A stretch of 64,000 nt of DNA from CAXBCP01 sp963977005 (GTDB taxonomy: Bacteria; Pseudomonadota; Alphaproteobacteria; MPNO01; UBA830): the NCBI GenBank assembly GCA_963977005.1, contig CAXBMQ010000013.1, forward strand, positions 1 to 64,000, given 5' to 3'. Under the pieces are notes generated by a model that was not told the origin of the DNA, searched no databases, and saw only the letters and a program-made list of their open reading frames with translations. Position 1 is the first letter of the stretch; each line of letters starts with the position of its first letter. Of the stretch, positions 7,009-16,291 are shown piece by piece. Position numbers and translations under genes: made by a program.

Positions 7009-8232
7009 ATGACCCAGCCCCTGGACCACATTCGCGTGCTCGACATGAGCCGTATTCTCGCCGGCCCATGGTGCGGCCAGACATTCGCCGATCTCGGCGC
7101 GGACGTGATCAAGATCGAACGTCCCGGCGTCGGTGACGACACGCGCGGCTGGGGCCCGCCTTTCCTCAAAGACGCCGACGGCAACGAGACCGACGATGCC
7201 GCCTATTTCCTGTCGGCCAATCGCGGGAAGAAATCGGTCACGGTCGATATCACGAAGCCCGAAGGCCAGGACCTGATCCGCAAGCTCGCGCTGGAATGCG
7301 ACGTGCTGCTGGAGAACTACAAGGTCGGCGGGCTGAAGAAATACGGCCTCGATTATGACAGCCTCAGCAAGGTGAACCCCCGGCTGGTCTATTGCTCGAT
7401 TACCGGGTTCGGCCAGACCGGTCCGTACAGCCCGCGCGCCGGGTACGACTTCCTGATCCAGGCGATGGGCGGGCTGATGAGCGTGACCGGCGAGGCCGAA
7501 GACAAGCCGGGCGGCGGGCCGCAGAAAATCGGCGTCGCCCTGTCCGATATCCTGACCGGGCTTTACACCACCATTGGCGCGCTGTCGGCGCTGGCCTGGC
7601 GCGACAAGACGGGCAGGGGCCAGCATGTCGACATGGCGCTGCTCGATGTGACGATTGCATCAACGGCGAACCAGGCGATGAATTACCTGGTCACCGGCAA
7701 GGCGCCGACAATGATGGGCAACGCGCACCCCAATATCGTGCCTTACGAAGCCTACAAGGCGGCGGACCATTACATCATTCTGGCGACCGGCAATGACGGA
7801 CAGTATCAGCGGTTCTGCGACGTGGCCGGTCGGCCCGATCTGGCGACCGACGAACGGTTTGCCACCAACCGGAACCGGGTCGGCAACCGGGCCGTGCTGG
7901 GGCCGATCCTGAACGAGATTATCGCGTCGAAGCCGCGCGCATTCTGGCTGGAAGAGCTTGAAAAGGTCGGCGTGCCCTGCGGGCCGATCAACAACCTGGA
8001 GCAGGTCTTCGACGACGCGCATGTACAGGCGCGCGGCGCCCGGCGTGAGGTCGAACACCCGGTCGGCGGGCCGATCCCGACCGTGGCGAACCCGATACGC
8101 ATGTCGGAAAGCCCCATCGAATACGACCGCCCGCCGCCCGTGTTAGGCCAGCATACCGACGACGTGCTTGCGGATGTGCTGGGGCTCGCCCCGTCGGAGA
8201 TCGCCGCGTTACGCGACAAGGGTGCGATCTGA
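7009..8232 (+). CDS. Family III CoA-transferase (CaiB/BaiF), probable succinyl-CoA:glutarate CoA-transferase
   Basis: 407 residues with the interlocked-ring CoA-transferase fold. N-terminal RILAGPWCGQTFADLGADVIKIE binds CoA; SITGFGQTGPY and AGYDFLIQAMGG are family motifs; the catalytic Asp213 lies in QHVDMALLD. Members next to glutaryl-CoA dehydrogenase commonly activate glutarate with succinyl-CoA, and the Azorhizobium nicotinate pathway is reported to use this transfer. The specific assignment rests on the neighbour gcdH, not on sequence. Downstream lies marR, in the same direction and with its own promoter. Confidence 0.8.
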   Translation: MTQPLDHIRVLDMSRILAGPWCGQTFADLGADVIKIERPGVGDDTRGWGPPFLKDADGNETDDAAYFLSANRGKKSVTVDITKPEGQDLIRKLALECDVLLENYKVGGLKKYGLDYDSLSKVNPRLVYCSITGFGQTGPYSPRAGYDFLIQAMGGLMSVTGEAEDKPGGGPQKIGVALSDILTGLYTTIGALSALAWRDKTGRGQHVDMALLDVTIASTANQAMNYLVTGKAPTMMGNAHPNIVPYEAYKAADHYIILATGNDGQYQRFCDVAGRPDLATDERFATNRNRVGNRAVLGPILNEIIASKPRAFWLEELEKVGVPCGPINNLEQVFDDAHVQARGARREVEHPVGGPIPTVANPIRMSESPIEYDRPPPVLGQHTDDVLADVLGLAPSEIAALRDKGAI

Positions 8233-8248
8233 TCCCTGTTTCGGGACC

Positions 8249-8291
8249 TTGACAGACTCGGGCCCGTCACCCATCGTTCGTGTACGAACAA
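8249..8291 (+). promoter_or_regulatory. marR promoter with operator site C
   Basis: TTGACA at 8249-8254 is followed 19 nt later by the core TCGTTCGTGTACGAACAA (8274-8291), the most symmetric copy around its centre (GTTCGT and ACGAAC). The core would cover the transcription start. Its position directly before a MarR gene points to autorepression. Confidence 0.65.
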
Positions 8292-8307
8292 TTGAGGAAT
8301 TTAGCCG

Positions 8308-8784
8308 ATGGGATGGCGCGCTGCCGACCGCACAGAACTAAGAAGTAGAGCCGAGCAGGAAGCAACGCCCGATTATCTTCTGGAAGATCAGGTCGGCCAT
8401 CTGCTGCGCCGCGCCCACCAGCGCCATACAGCGATTTTTCAGGCGACCATTGGCGATCAGCAGCTCACCCCGTTGCAATTTGCGGCACTGATGAAGCTTG
8501 CCGATGTCGGGGAAGCATCCCAGAATCACCTCGGGCGTCTGACCGCGATGGATGCGGCGACGATGCAGGGGGTGATAAAACGCCTGACAGCCCGCGACCT
8601 GATCACACGGCGTCCCGATCCGGACGACCGCCGCCGTTTGCTCCTGACGCTGACCGGAAAGGGCGCAGCGCTGGTTCGTACACTGTCGCACAGGGGACTG
8701 GATATATCGGACCGGACGCTCGAGCCGCTATCGGAAGCGGAACGCGAAAGTTTTTTAAAATTGCTCAGCCGGCTGACCGACTAG
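8308..8784 (+). CDS. MarR-family transcriptional regulator
   Basis: 158 residues. MarR proteins are winged-helix dimers that usually repress catabolic genes until a small aromatic ligand binds. The winged helix is visible: SQNHLGRLTAMDAATMQGVIKRL (recognition helix) and the wing RRPDPDDRRR. An operator overlaps its own promoter, and five more copies stand before catabolic or electron-supply genes in the window. It follows the glutarate genes directly. By analogy with NicR of Pseudomonas putida, a MarR protein that responds to 6-hydroxynicotinate, the effector may be an early pathway intermediate; that is inference. Confidence 0.85.
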   Translation: MGWRAADRTELRSRAEQEATPDYLLEDQVGHLLRRAHQRHTAIFQATIGDQQLTPLQFAALMKLADVGEASQNHLGRLTAMDAATMQGVIKRLTARDLITRRPDPDDRRRLLLTLTGKGAALVRTLSHRGLDISDRTLEPLSEAERESFLKLLSRLTD

Positions 8785-8840
8785 ACACGACGCGGTCGCA
8801 TGCCTTAACTGCGCATTCACCTGGATCGCTCAAACGAAAA

Positions 8841-8873
8841 CGGCGGCCCCGTTTGTCGGAGGCCGCCGGTTTT
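8841..8873. terminator. Bidirectional terminator between marR and the chemoreceptor gene
   Basis: CGGCGGCC and GGCCGCCG arms around a 12-nt loop, with AAAA before and TTTT after, placed between two convergent genes. Confidence 0.75.
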
Positions 8874-8891
8874 CCGTTTTGGGGGCTGCGC

Positions 8892-10892
8892 TCAGGCTGC
8901 CCGGACCTTTTGCAGGAAATTTTCGACCGATGCGCCGAGCCGGGCTGCTTCCTCGGTCAGCATAGTTGCCGATGACAGCACCTGTCCTGCTGCCGTGCCG
9001 GTTTCGCCAGCGGCCTGGCTGACAGTGGCGATGTTTGTGTTGACCTCGGCGGAAGCGGCGGAAAGCTGCTGGATATTGCTCGAGATTTCCTGTGTCGACG
9101 CGCCTTGTTCTTCCACCGCAGCGGCAATCGCCGATGCGATTTCGTCGACCGTCTTGATGGTGCCGCTGATCGAGCCGATCGCCGTGACGGCCTCGCCGGT
9201 TGCGCCCTGGATAGCAGATATCTGGCTGCCGATATCGTCGGTCGCCTTGGCGGTCTGGTCGGCGAGCGATTTGACCTCCGTGGCGACGACAGCAAAGCCT
9301 TTGCCGGCTTCGCCCGCCCTTGCGGCCTCGATCGTGGCATTGAGCGCCAGCAGGTTGGTCTGACTGGCGATGTCGTTGATAAGTTCGACGACTTCGCCGA
9401 TTTTCTTCGCCGCTTCTTCCAGACCCTGGACCTTTTCGTTGGCCATTTCGGTTTCGCTGACCGCGCCACGGGCGACATTGGCGCTTTCCGATACCTGGCG
9501 TGTGATCTCCTGGATAGACGAAGACAGCTCTTCGGTGGCCGAGGCGACCGTCTGGACGTTCGTGCCGGCTTCTTCCGATGCGGCGGCGACGGTTGCGGAT
9601 TGCGTGCTGGTTTCCTCGGCAACGGCGCTCATCGCCTTCGCGGCGGACTGCATTTGCGCTGCAGCGCTGGAGATCTGCTGCGAGACCTTTCCGACGTCGG
9701 CCTCGAAACCTTCGGCAAGTTCCAGAAGTTCCTGTTTGCGTTGCTGCGCCGCCTTTTCGTCGGCATCCCGGGCAGCCTGTTCGGACTGCCGTTTGGCCTC
9801 GATCGCGTCGATTTCCCTTTGTTTCTCGGCCTCTGCGGCCTTCTTATCATTTTCGTCGGCGAGTTCCTTCAGGCGCAGCGATTCCTTCATGGAATCACGG
9901 AACGATCGAAGCGCCTTCGACACAGCGCCGATCTCATCGCCGCTGCGCACTTCGATTTCGATATCGAGCTTGCCTTGCTGAAGAGAATCAAGCGCGCTGA
10001 CAACCTTGCGCAGCGGCCGGACAATGCTCCGGCTCGTGAGAAGCCAGGCAAATCCGATCGCAAGCAGGAGGCCGACGGCAGAAACGATTTTCAGAAGCTT
10101 GACGGCGAATTTTTCGTGTTCTTCCGCGGTTTTGGCGGCATTGGCGGTAAATCTTTCGATTTCGGTAAGAAGAGCTTCGAGTTCGCGGTTCAGCTTGTCT
10201 TCCTCGACTTCGATTTGTTCGACGATCGTTACCGCCTCGGCTAATTGGCCGTTTTTCAGAAATTGCTTCGCCTCGGCCGCGTGTTTGTCGAATCCCGCGT
10301 GATGAACCTCGATTTTTTTGAACGATTCGAGGACGTGGGAAAATTCTTTTTTCTCTTCTGGCGTACCTGCAGTGTCGATAGCGTGCTGTGCCATCTTTTC
10401 GCCCTTGAGAATTTCTTCATTCACTTTCCGGGACAGCTTTTCGAAGGCCGCGACGGATTTATCGAAGCGTTCCCGGTATTGCGGGCGTTCTTGCATTTTT
10501 TCGCCGTAACGCACGGCACGTTCGAAATAGATCGACTGTTCGAGCTGATGGACGGTGACCTTGGTCACCATTTCGGTCAGCGGGATATCGCGTTCGGCGA
10601 TGCCGATGATCTCTTTGTTGATCTTCTCCATCTGCGTAATCCCGATCGTCGAAACGGCGATCAATGCGATCAGGCAGAGTGCAACGACCCCGGCAATCTT
10701 CGTCCCCACTTTCAAGGACGGTCCGCGTTTTGCGGGCTCCACGGTCTCCGTGTGCGATGCGTCCGCTTCCGGGGCGGTTTCCGGTTCCACGGCGGTTTCC
10801 GGGGTCTCGGCTTGCGCATCGAACTCCGCCATGTCCGGATTTTCCTCGACAATTGCAGGGGCGGCAGTATCGTTTTCTATCGTAGCACTCAT
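8892..10892 (-). CDS. Methyl-accepting chemotaxis protein
   Basis: 666 residues, an inner-membrane chemoreceptor that controls CheA. A long acidic cytoplasmic start (about 55 residues) precedes the first membrane helix (VALCLIALIAVSTIGI). A mostly helical sensor domain of about 180 residues follows, then the second helix (VGLLLAIGFAWLL), a HAMP linker and a charged coiled coil. The conserved signalling tip is present (DIASQTNLLALNATIEAARAGE). There is no C-terminal CheR-tethering pentapeptide. The long N-terminal extension before the first membrane segment is unusual. No che genes are nearby, so this is an orphan receptor of unknown ligand. Confidence 0.9.
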   Translation of the reverse strand: MSATIENDTAAPAIVEENPDMAEFDAQAETPETAVEPETAPEADASHTETVEPAKRGPSLKVGTKIAGVVALCLIALIAVSTIGITQMEKINKEIIGIAERDIPLTEMVTKVTVHQLEQSIYFERAVRYGEKMQERPQYRERFDKSVAAFEKLSRKVNEEILKGEKMAQHAIDTAGTPEEKKEFSHVLESFKKIEVHHAGFDKHAAEAKQFLKNGQLAEAVTIVEQIEVEEDKLNRELEALLTEIERFTANAAKTAEEHEKFAVKLLKIVSAVGLLLAIGFAWLLTSRSIVRPLRKVVSALDSLQQGKLDIEIEVRSGDEIGAVSKALRSFRDSMKESLRLKELADENDKKAAEAEKQREIDAIEAKRQSEQAARDADEKAAQQRKQELLELAEGFEADVGKVSQQISSAAAQMQSAAKAMSAVAEETSTQSATVAAASEEAGTNVQTVASATEELSSSIQEITRQVSESANVARGAVSETEMANEKVQGLEEAAKKIGEVVELINDIASQTNLLALNATIEAARAGEAGKGFAVVATEVKSLADQTAKATDDIGSQISAIQGATGEAVTAIGSISGTIKTVDEIASAIAAAVEEQGASTQEISSNIQQLSAASAEVNTNIATVSQAAGETGTAAGQVLSSATMLTEEAARLGASVENFLQKVRAA

Positions 10893-11167
10893 CTAAATTA
10901 TCCTTGATGCGTTAGCCGCCGGTTGAGCGGCGCTCGGAGCATTCGTTGCGACCATCGAAAGGCGGGTTTGGTGGCTAAACATCGCAAAAAATAATTAAGC
11001 AAAAGATAATTAAAATTGAGCTAATCGGGGAATGCCGGTAACGCTTTCTTACTCCGCAATCCCCCTGTTGCGGCGGAATCGGGCTGAAAGAGGGCGGGGC
11101 ATTACGGGGCGGCGGCACTCATGCCGATGCCGCAAAGCAGGATATTCTTGCGACGAAACCGGGTTAG

Positions 11168-12502
11168 TCAGGTCTGCCGTTCAGCATCCAGGGCGGCAAT
11201 CATTTCTGCCGGTGTGACGAATTTCCGGCGGGGCGCGCCTTCGGGCGCGGCTTCGATCTCGAGCCGGTCGATGACCTGCCAGTCGGCGAAACTGACGACA
11301 CGAACGCCGCGCTCGGCAAGCAGGGCGTCCATGCCGTCCGTTCCCGGACGGCTGCCTCCCTGTCCATCGGCGTCGTAGTCGGTGATGATCCGGTCGACGA
11401 CTTCAAGGGAATCGTTCTTGTTCGTGCCGATGGTGCCGGACGCGCCGCGCTTGAGCCAGCCGACCGCATACAGCCGTTCGGAAACCTTGCCGTCATCGTT
11501 TTCGACAATGCCCCATTTATCGTTGAACGGCAGGTTGTCGATCGGGAAGGCACGGGAGCCGATACAGGTGATCACGAGCTGGCAGGGAATGTCATAGGTT
11601 TCGCCGGTGCCATGCACCTTGCCTTTTGAATCGACAGTTGTCTTTTCAACGCGCACGCCTTCGACGCGGTTCTGGCCGAGGATTTTCACGGGCGACGCAT
11701 AAAACCCGAAATGCACCTTTTTCGATTTTCCGGCGGGGCTTACGTCCAGGAACGACCGCATGGTCTCGATATTCTTTTCGCGCAGCCGCAGGTCGCGGTC
11801 GGACATGTAATCGGCGACGATTTTACCCGGCAGGTGGCCTGGGTCCATGATCGGCGCGGCGTTTTCCAATTCCCCCATTTCGCGCAATTCGACGTTGGTG
11901 AACGATGCTTCCACGGGTCCGCGCCGGCCGAGCATGTGAATATCGGTGATGGGCGACGAATGGGCGGCGTCCGCGGCGTAGGGGACAAGGTCGGTCACCG
12001 ACATCTCCGACGCGGTCTTTGCCAGCACCCGCGCGACGTCCAGCGCGACGTTGCCGACGCCGATAATGACGGCGGCGTCGACGTCGAGATCGGGGTTCAG
12101 GTCCCGGAAATCCGGGTGGCCGTTATACCAGCCGACAAAGGCATTCGAGCCATAGACATTCGGCAGGTCTTCGCCGTCGATGCCGAGGCGGTTGTCGTGC
12201 GGCGCGCCATAGGCAAGCACGACGGCATCGTAGAGCCCGAGAAGTTCGGGGATAGAGACATCCCTGCCGACCTCGACATTGCCGAGATAACGCACGCGTT
12301 CATGGCTTAATGTGCGCTCATACGCTTTCGAGACGCGCTTGGTCTTCTGATGATCCGGGGCAACGCCGCCGCGGATGAGCCCGAACGGCGATGGCAGGCG
12401 TTCGATAATATCGACGCGGCAGTCAGGATCCTGGTCAAGGAGGCCCTGTGCGGCGTACATCCCGCCGGGGCCGGAGCCGACGACCGCGATAGTACGGTTC
12501 AT
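11168..12502 (-). CDS. fprA: Ferredoxin--NADP reductase, adrenodoxin reductase type (FprA-like)
   Basis: 444 residues. It transfers electrons between NADPH and ferredoxin through FAD. N-terminal VVGSGPGGMYAAQGL is the FAD-binding Rossmann motif; IIGVGNVALDVARVL binds NADP; VGWLKRGASGTIGTNKNDS near the C-terminus is characteristic of the adrenodoxin reductase/FprA group. It stands alone, transcribed from the minus strand. It could exchange electrons with a ferredoxin shared with the oxidoreductase at 26.4-29.3 kb and 6-hydroxynicotinate reductase, but no operator copy precedes it and no ferredoxin gene is in view. Confidence 0.85.
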   Translation of the reverse strand: MNRTIAVVGSGPGGMYAAQGLLDQDPDCRVDIIERLPSPFGLIRGGVAPDHQKTKRVSKAYERTLSHERVRYLGNVEVGRDVSIPELLGLYDAVVLAYGAPHDNRLGIDGEDLPNVYGSNAFVGWYNGHPDFRDLNPDLDVDAAVIIGVGNVALDVARVLAKTASEMSVTDLVPYAADAAHSSPITDIHMLGRRGPVEASFTNVELREMGELENAAPIMDPGHLPGKIVADYMSDRDLRLREKNIETMRSFLDVSPAGKSKKVHFGFYASPVKILGQNRVEGVRVEKTTVDSKGKVHGTGETYDIPCQLVITCIGSRAFPIDNLPFNDKWGIVENDDGKVSERLYAVGWLKRGASGTIGTNKNDSLEVVDRIITDYDADGQGGSRPGTDGMDALLAERGVRVVSFADWQVIDRLEIEAAPEGAPRRKFVTPAEMIAALDAERQT

Positions 12503-12614
12503 AGTGAAGCCTTTATGCGAACGTTTCCGTGTCTTTGCGACATCTGATGGCAGGTATCATAGCGGCTGTACGGCGGGAGAAAAGGCCGGGTGCCGAATGC
12601 CTGGTGCCCGCGGT

Positions 12615-13766
12615 TTACCAGAGCTGCTTCGTCGCGAGGCGAGCGCCTTCGGCCATCGCTTCGAATTTCGCCCATATGACTTTCGGGTGAACTTCGGTGT
12701 GGTAGCAGGCCTGGGACGAAAACCCGCAATCGCCTCCCGCCAGTACGTTTTCCCGGCCGACCAGCTTCGCATAGCGCACCAGGCGCTCGGCGATCAGTTC
12801 CGGGTGTTCGACGATGTTGCTCGCGTGTGTGATGACGCCAGGTATGAGCGCGCGCCCCTCGGGAAGTTTGATGTTTTCCCAGATGTGATATTCGTGTTCG
12901 TGACGCGGGTTCGCAGCTTCGAACGAATAGGCGCCGGCCTTTACGTTCAGCATGTATTTCGCAACGTAATCCATCGGCGCTTCGTGAATGCGCGGCCCTT
13001 CGTTGATTCCGTAACAGGTGTGAAACCGGATTTTTTCCTCCGGAATGTTGCGCAGCGAGTGGTTTATCGCATCGACATAGGTATTCGCCTTGCGGTCCTT
13101 GCCCTTGTCGTCCAGCGTCACGTCGACCAGAATATCGCACAGGAACGGATCGTCGATCTGCAGCAGCAGGCCTGCATCGACGATCGCTTCGTATTCCTCG
13201 CGCAGAGCTTCGGCGATGGCTTCGGCGAATTCCTCTTCGGTGTTGTAGTATTCGTTATACCCGACGCCGGCGGGTGCGGTGGCCGGCATGAAGGCGCCTT
13301 CCACGTCGACGTCGCCAAGGGCTGCCTTGAGGTTCTCGATGTCTTTCTTCACGGCGTCCCGGCCGCGATAGGCGACCGGGCCGACGCAATACATCGGAAA
13401 CATCGGCACCACGGTCCCGCCAAGCATCGCGCGGGCGAAATAGTCTTCGTAATATTCGGGGAAGGCGTCGATTTCCGCCTCGAACATCTTGAATTTCTCG
13501 TTCTTGCGCGGCTCGAAGCCTTCCATCCGCTCCTCGATATAGGTGAAGAAACCGGACTTCGACATTTCGCCGTCGGCGACCACGTCAATGCCCAGGTCGG
13601 CCTGGAGCCTGACGATGTCTTTCACGCCTTTGGCGATCTCGGCCTCGTATGCGCTCTCGTCATAGTCCTCACCGCTCATCTTGGCCTTCATGGCATCGAG
13701 CACCTCGACCGTGCGCGGCAGGCTGCCGACATGGGTTGTCAGAATTCTGTCCTTGTTGCCTTGCAT
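12615..13766 (-). CDS. MetE C-terminal-like protein (cobalamin-independent methionine synthase II family)
   Basis: 383 residues, matching only the C-terminal catalytic barrel of MetE, as in the short UROD/MetE-like proteins. TTHVGSLPR at the start, GIDVVADGEMSKSGFF, the zinc-ligand pair in RFHTCYG and the third ligand in AGGDCGFSS are visible, so a thiol-methyl transfer chemistry is plausible. It lacks the N-terminal MetE half needed for folate binding in the classical enzyme, so methyl donor and acceptor are unknown. AGGGAAAAC precedes the ATG. No metF or riboswitch was recognised. Confidence 0.8.
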   Translation of the reverse strand: MQGNKDRILTTHVGSLPRTVEVLDAMKAKMSGEDYDESAYEAEIAKGVKDIVRLQADLGIDVVADGEMSKSGFFTYIEERMEGFEPRKNEKFKMFEAEIDAFPEYYEDYFARAMLGGTVVPMFPMYCVGPVAYRGRDAVKKDIENLKAALGDVDVEGAFMPATAPAGVGYNEYYNTEEEFAEAIAEALREEYEAIVDAGLLLQIDDPFLCDILVDVTLDDKGKDRKANTYVDAINHSLRNIPEEKIRFHTCYGINEGPRIHEAPMDYVAKYMLNVKAGAYSFEAANPRHEHEYHIWENIKLPEGRALIPGVITHASNIVEHPELIAERLVRYAKLVGRENVLAGGDCGFSSQACYHTEVHPKVIWAKFEAMAEGARLATKQLW

Positions 13767-13936
13767 GACGTTTTCCCTGATTTCCGTTGTTTTCCGGGTT
13801 TGCGTTTAATCGGGTAATATCGTTTCACGATTTGCGGCATTTCACAATTCCGACAGGTCTCCGCCGTTCCAGCCCGAACGGTCTACCGGCAACCGCCTCA
13901 TATGTTACGATCGTCGAAACCGCTATTGAGGATGTC

Positions 13937-15076
13937 ATGGCCGACAACGTTACCTATCTGTCGCCGAACGGGCAGAATACGAGCTTCGGTACCGGTACCG
14001 TGACGCGGATGCTTGTCGGGACGGTCGATGGCGTCGTCACGCTGGACCGCAAGCTGCGCGGCAAGCCCTGGGTGGAAACGGCGCGCGGCCTGAAGGGCCG
14101 GCATGTCGGCGCGCTGCTGCATGACGACCGGTCGGGGAAGCTGTTTGCGGGCTGTCATGCCGATGGCGGTTTATGGGTCAGCGATGACGGCGGGGACTGG
14201 CGGCGTCTGACCGGCGGCCTCGCGCACGACCATTTCTATTCGCTCGCCGCGCGCGATCGCGATGGCGCGGTGACGCTGTTCGCCGGTGCATCGCCTGCCG
14301 CTCTTTACCGCAGCGATGATCTCGGCGAAACATGGTCGGAGATTTCGTCGCTGCGCGATGTGCCGGGATCGGATGCGTGGACGTTTATTCCGCCGCCGCA
14401 TCATCCGCATGTGAAGAACATCGTGTTTCACCCGACCGAACCGGAAACGTTTTTCGTGCTGGTCGAACAGGGCGCGCTGCTGAAAACCGTGGATGACGGC
14501 GCGACGTGGACCGAGCTGGATGCCTATGCCCGCGACGACGACACGCTGTGGCACGAGGTTCACCGGCTGCTCATCCATCCGCATGAACCCGACCTGATGT
14601 ACCTGGCGACGGGAGAGGGGCTGTATCGTACACGCGACGCCGGCGCGAGCTTCGAGAATGTCCATCATCGCGGCGAACGGATGGGCTATCCGGAATTCCT
14701 GTTTCTCGACCCGTCCGATCACAAGACGATCTGGATGGGGGGATCGCACCTGAACCCGACCGAATGGTTCAGGGACGGCATCGCGGATTCAACCGTCCTG
14801 CAAAGTCGCGATCAGGGCGACAGCTGGACCGAGCCCAATGCAGGATTCCCCAATCCGGTCATTGGCGCGTTTGAGGCGATGAGCATGCATTTGTGGTACG
14901 GCGGGATGATGCTGGTAATCGGCACGGCGACGGGCGAAATCTGGGCGACCGACGATTATTGCCGCTCCTGGGTCTGCCTTGACGACGATGTACCGTCGCT
15001 GTCGAAGGAAGATCATCACCTGCCGTTCATGTCGGATGAAGACCGCGCCCGGGCAATGGCCGAGCGGGGGATTTGA
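13937..15076 (+). CDS. BNR/VPS10-type beta-propeller protein
   Basis: 379 residues from the ATG at 13937, preceded by TTGAGGA; an upstream frame extension is low complexity and lacks a ribosome site. Repeated blades show Asp-box-like turns: VSDDGGDWRRLT, RSDDLGETWSEI, TVDDGATWTEL, RTRDAGASFENV and SRDQGDSWTEPN. This is the fold of sialidases, sortilin and photosystem assembly factors, but many such bacterial proteins are non-enzymatic. No signal peptide is apparent, so it is probably cytosolic. Function cannot be assigned. Confidence 0.8.
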   Translation: MADNVTYLSPNGQNTSFGTGTVTRMLVGTVDGVVTLDRKLRGKPWVETARGLKGRHVGALLHDDRSGKLFAGCHADGGLWVSDDGGDWRRLTGGLAHDHFYSLAARDRDGAVTLFAGASPAALYRSDDLGETWSEISSLRDVPGSDAWTFIPPPHHPHVKNIVFHPTEPETFFVLVEQGALLKTVDDGATWTELDAYARDDDTLWHEVHRLLIHPHEPDLMYLATGEGLYRTRDAGASFENVHHRGERMGYPEFLFLDPSDHKTIWMGGSHLNPTEWFRDGIADSTVLQSRDQGDSWTEPNAGFPNPVIGAFEAMSMHLWYGGMMLVIGTATGEIWATDDYCRSWVCLDDDVPSLSKEDHHLPFMSDEDRARAMAERGI

Positions 15077-15178
15077 CGATGCGTCGACCGCCGTGGAAAG
15101 TTCCATAACGTCCGGCTGACTTCGCCTGCCGTCCGGCACGGCGGCGGCGGTTCACAGGGCGATGAGCGGGAATAGGCG

Positions 15179-16093
15179 TCAGTTCCGCCGCAAATTGACC
15201 AGGCCGACCCCCGCCAGGATAAGCGCGATGGCGGCCCACACGAACAGGCTGTGACTTTCGCCCAGCAGGGCGACCCCGAAAGCGACGCCGAACCCGACGG
15301 ACAGGAAATTCGCCTGGCTCATATAGGTGGGGCCGGCGATCCGGATGAGTTCGAAAATTGCGTAGAAATTGACCGCGGCCAGAACCGAATGCGCAAGCAA
15401 CGCCTGTTCGCCGGCCGACAGCGGCCAGCCGGGCGTCTGGAACTCGCCCAAAATCAGGGCCAGCGGCAGGGCGAAAAATGCGGCGGCAAACAGCGTGCCG
15501 CTGGACAGGGTAATCGAGTCCACGTTTTTGGGCCGCGATTTCTCCGACAGAGCGACATAGGCGATGGCATGAAGCAGTGGCGCCCCAAAGCCGATCAGTA
15601 CCCAGATCGCCAGCGACCGGTCGGGCAGGCTCGATCTCGGCAGCACGATCAGCAATACCCCGCCGAAACCCATCAGGATGCCGGTCGCGCGCAGCCAGAG
15701 AAATTTCTCGATCCGCACGAGCAGGCTGATCAGGTAGGTGAAGATCGGCACGAAGGTCATGATGACCGCCATGATCCCGACCGCGACCTTTCCCTGGACG
15801 GTGTACAGGATCATGTTCGCCAGCGTGAATCGCACCAGGCCGAGCTTCATGTAGTAGGACAGGTCGGCGCGGGCGAAGCGGGGCCGATTGCCGCGCAGGA
15901 TACCGGCGAGAAACAGCCAGCCGCCCGCCAGCAACGTAAACCAGAACAGGTAGCTGACGGGCCGCACGCCGTCCGTAATGGCGACCTTGATCAACACGAA
16001 GAAACTTCCCCAGAGCGCGCCGATCAGAAACAGCAATGCGATCGGCAAAAGCGGACGGGAGGGCGCAGGTGGCGTCGAAGCGGGCGGGGTCAT
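15179..16093 (-). CDS. EamA/DMT-family transporter
   Basis: 304 residues forming about ten hydrophobic segments in two EamA repeats (for example LLPIALLFLIGALWGSFFVL at the start and LFVWAAIALILAGVGLVNL at the end). These inner-membrane proteins export metabolites or amino acids. It is one of four DMT proteins in the window. It is convergent with the propeller gene; the substrate is unknown. Confidence 0.85.
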   Translation of the reverse strand: MTPPASTPPAPSRPLLPIALLFLIGALWGSFFVLIKVAITDGVRPVSYLFWFTLLAGGWLFLAGILRGNRPRFARADLSYYMKLGLVRFTLANMILYTVQGKVAVGIMAVIMTFVPIFTYLISLLVRIEKFLWLRATGILMGFGGVLLIVLPRSSLPDRSLAIWVLIGFGAPLLHAIAYVALSEKSRPKNVDSITLSSGTLFAAAFFALPLALILGEFQTPGWPLSAGEQALLAHSVLAAVNFYAIFELIRIAGPTYMSQANFLSVGFGVAFGVALLGESHSLFVWAAIALILAGVGLVNLRRN

Positions 16094-16291
16094 GATGCGG
16101 AGGAGACTATCACTCCGGACGGATTCGCAGGGAATCGGCGTGACGACGATCCGGGCCGGATGACCGCCGCGCTGGTGAAGCGGTCTTAAGCAATAATTTA
16201 TGCGAAGCGGCTACGCTTGCGCTTATTTTGCTGTTCCATGCGGAAAGCGGGGACAGAAAACGTTTTTCGATTTCTCGTATCCGGGGGCCCG